A stretch of DNA of 7,138 nt, taken from Gammaproteobacteria bacterium (GTDB lineage: Bacteria > Pseudomonadota > Gammaproteobacteria > SZUA-229). The number at the start of each line of letters is the position of its first letter. The first letter of the stretch is position 1. The stretch spans positions 1 to 7,138 of the forward strand of contig WFUQ01000047.1 in the NCBI GenBank assembly GCA_015484935.1, given 5' to 3'. The position numbers and the translations under genes are program-made. The notes under the pieces are model-generated. The model had not been told where the DNA came from. It searched no databases and was given only the letters and a program-made list of their open reading frames with translations. This document shows, piece by piece, positions 5,667-7,138 of this stretch.

Positions 5667-5996
5667 ATGCTATCAAATCGGATCAAAAAGGCTGCCTTCA
5701 GCAGTCTGCTCAGCCTCATCGTCCTGCTGGTCGTCGCCAGATTATCTGCTCCTTATGCGATACAGAGTCAGTTCAGCTCGTGGTTTGCTGAACAGGGTAT
5801 CGATGCCCGCATAACAGATGTGTCCTTAGATTTGACTGACGGCAGATTCACGCTCACCGGTATCAACGGTGAAAAAGACGGAAGGGCTGTATTTTCTCTC
5901 GACTCACTCACCATCAACTGGTTGTGGCGACCGCTGTTTGACCATCGTGCCATCATCGACTCTATCCGTCTCAACGGCTTATCGCTTGACGGTTAA
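5667..5996 (+). CDS. DUF748-family (AsmA-like) protein, N-terminal part before frameshift
   Basis: This frame gives 109 residues and stops at the TAA at 5994-5996, but it is almost certainly the start of the large gene that continues in the next frame. Residues 9-28 (FSSLLSLIVLLVVARL and flanks) form one membrane anchor following a basic start (NRIKK), with the rest in the periplasm. Residues 36-108 show the usual AsmA-like opening: a small domain with ITDVSLDLTDGRFTLTGI, then WLWRPLFDHRAIIDSIRLNG and LSLD, a beta-rich repeat unit. Family members are long periplasm-spanning beta-groove proteins linked to lipid transport and outer-membrane assembly. The ATG at 5667 has no clear Shine-Dalgarno site, but it gives a well-formed anchor. 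It follows plsB by 84 bases on the same strand. Alone, this fragment would be a useless stub. Confidence 0.8.
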   Translation: MLSNRIKKAAFSSLLSLIVLLVVARLSAPYAIQSQFSSWFAEQGIDARITDVSLDLTDGRFTLTGINGEKDGRAVFSLDSLTINWLWRPLFDHRAIIDSIRLNGLSLDG

Positions 5997-7138
5997 GCGA
6001 CGCCCTGATTCGACCCTGGTCGTTGCCGGCATGCAGCCTGCCAGTGATGAACCACCTGCTGCTTCCGATGTTGATGCCAAACCTGACGACGCACCTGAGC
6101 CCGTCGAATGGTCCGCCATACTCAACCAACTCGTTATCTCTGACTTCAACCTGTGTTTTGATGATGCGACCAATGCGAAGCTCAACTACTGTGCTCGTTT
6201 CAAACAACTCGCATGGGACGGTGAACTTCGGTTTGAACTGGCCGAACTGTCGCAGGCCGATGTTCCGCTCTACACGCAGGGGGGATTTTCTCTCCAAGCT
6301 CTGACTCTGCACAATACGACGCTGGATCGAGACCTGCTGTCGCTGAACAACTTCACTCTGGACACGGTCAGTATCGACACACTGGCGAGCATCGCCATCG
6401 ATCGGATACGGCTCAACCAGCTCGCATTACTCCAGCGTCAGTCTGATGACCTTGCGCCCCAGATAGACACGATCAATGCCATCACCCTGACCGGCCTCAC
6501 GCTGAATGCTATGAATCGTCTTCATATCGATAACATCAATATAAAAGATAATCAGACTTTACTGATGATGACCAGGCAGGCTACGCTTGAACTGAGCGAG
6601 TGGTTGCCTGAAACAAAAGCCGGCCCGGAAACCAGAACAGACACTTCGCCCACTGAAGATACCACGCCTTTCATCTATTCGATCGGTTCATTTCGTTACA
6701 CCAGCGATCGACCACTCAAATACGTCGATGCCAGTCTGTCGCCACCTTTCGTCGTCGTTATCTCGTCTCTTGCGATCAGTATCGAAGATATCGATAGCAG
6801 TGAGCCTGACAAGAACAGCACGCTCAAACTCGATGCTGCTTATGCCGAACACGGCAAGATCACCCTGCAAGGCACAGCCACGCCGCTCGCCAAAAAACCT
6901 TCTTTTGATATAGACGGTAACTTGTCAGGTATCGATCTGCGAAGTGTGTCGGCATTCACAAGAGAGACTATCGGGCACTCCATCAAGAGCGGGCAACTGG
7001 ATGCAAAACTGACCTTCAAGGCTGACCATAGTGTGCTGGACAGTAGCGTTGATCTCGAACTGCATCAGTTCGAACTCAAGGCACTGAGTAAGAAAGACGC
7101 AGAAAAACTCGACAGCAGCTTCGGCTTCCCACTCAACA
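5992..7138 (+). CDS. DUF748-family (AsmA-like) protein, continuation in the +1 frame, cut by window end
   Basis: From GTT at 5992 the +1 frame is open for 382 codons to the end of the window without a stop. It picks up exactly where the previous frame breaks: LSLD is followed by VKRRPDSTLVVAGMQP, the expected 'variable strand then AG/NGL' pattern. A low-complexity Pro/Asp/Ala linker follows (about 6040-6105), then long beta-repeat sequence (EWSAILNQLVISDFNL; TLTGLTLNAMNRLHIDNINI). Near the end, SGQLDAKLTFKADHSVLDSS and KKDAEKLDSSFGFPLN (about 7000-7137) are characteristic of DUF748, where the latter precedes the conserved C-terminal core. If translated separately, the first in-frame ATG is at 6031 and the product would lack the anchor and stay in the cytoplasm. 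The gene is either a pseudogene or intact with a one-base sequence error. The C-terminus lies outside the window. Confidence 0.8.

Noticed and set aside
6023..6304. 93-codon + strand frame within the DUF748 gene
   Set aside because: It competes with the 382-codon open frame that has clear DUF748 sequence and has no domain of its own.
1..7138. CRISPR array, tRNA, rRNA, insertion sequence, integrase or phage genes
   Set aside because: None was seen: no regularly spaced repeats, no cloverleaf-like segment and no transposase or integrase motif in any frame.

Overview
The window looks like a chromosomal piece of a gammaproteobacterium. The reasons are a full-length PlsB glycerol-3-phosphate acyltransferase, an E. 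coli Can-type beta-carbonic anhydrase that aligns residue for residue at its active and allosteric sites, a DUF2288 gene beside plsB, and a pair of REP sequences with the GTAG foot typical of enteric and pseudomonad REPs. The genus cannot be told from the sequence. Every supported gene is on the + strand.

Layout. Positions 1-195 are the 3' end of a TRAP transporter large permease (DctM family), GC-rich by eye. Two REP hairpins in inverted orientation follow directly after its stop (197-287). Next is a HicA-HicB toxin-antitoxin module (361-940), preceded by a perfect 30-bp palindrome at 328-357 that overlaps the best promoter and is probably the HicB operator. A 359-bp AT-rich gap (941-1299) has two hairpins, one followed by a T-tract, but no convincing gene. 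The carbonic anhydrase gene can (1300-1902, TTG start) comes next. After a 150-bp gap there is a tight three-gene run: an alkaline-ceramidase/CREST-family membrane hydrolase (2053-2799), a DUF2288 protein (2806-3126) and plsB (3123-5582), with a 6-bp gap and a 4-bp ATGA overlap. The window ends in a large AsmA-like DUF748-family gene (5667 to beyond 7138), whose reading frame is broken by a +1 shift near 5990.

How the genes fit together. The 3' half concerns the membrane: PlsB makes lysophosphatidic acid, the ceramidase-like enzyme should cleave an amide or related bond in a membrane lipid, and DUF748/AsmA-like proteins belong to a superfamily linked to lipid transport and envelope assembly. 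The gene spacing supports a lipid operon, but the substrate of the ceramidase homologue is unknown. Carbonic anhydrase supplies bicarbonate, which fatty-acid synthesis uses, but its separate leader suggests its own transcription. The REP pair and the toxin-antitoxin module sit at the junction between the TRAP gene and this block, as expected for a flexible intergenic site.

Most notable observations: the REP pair with compensatory stem changes, the palindromic operator with an SD-less toxin and SD-bearing antitoxin, the ceramidase-DUF2288-plsB arrangement, and the frameshift in the DUF748 gene. I found no clearly new system; the ceramidase-plsB operon is the closest candidate.
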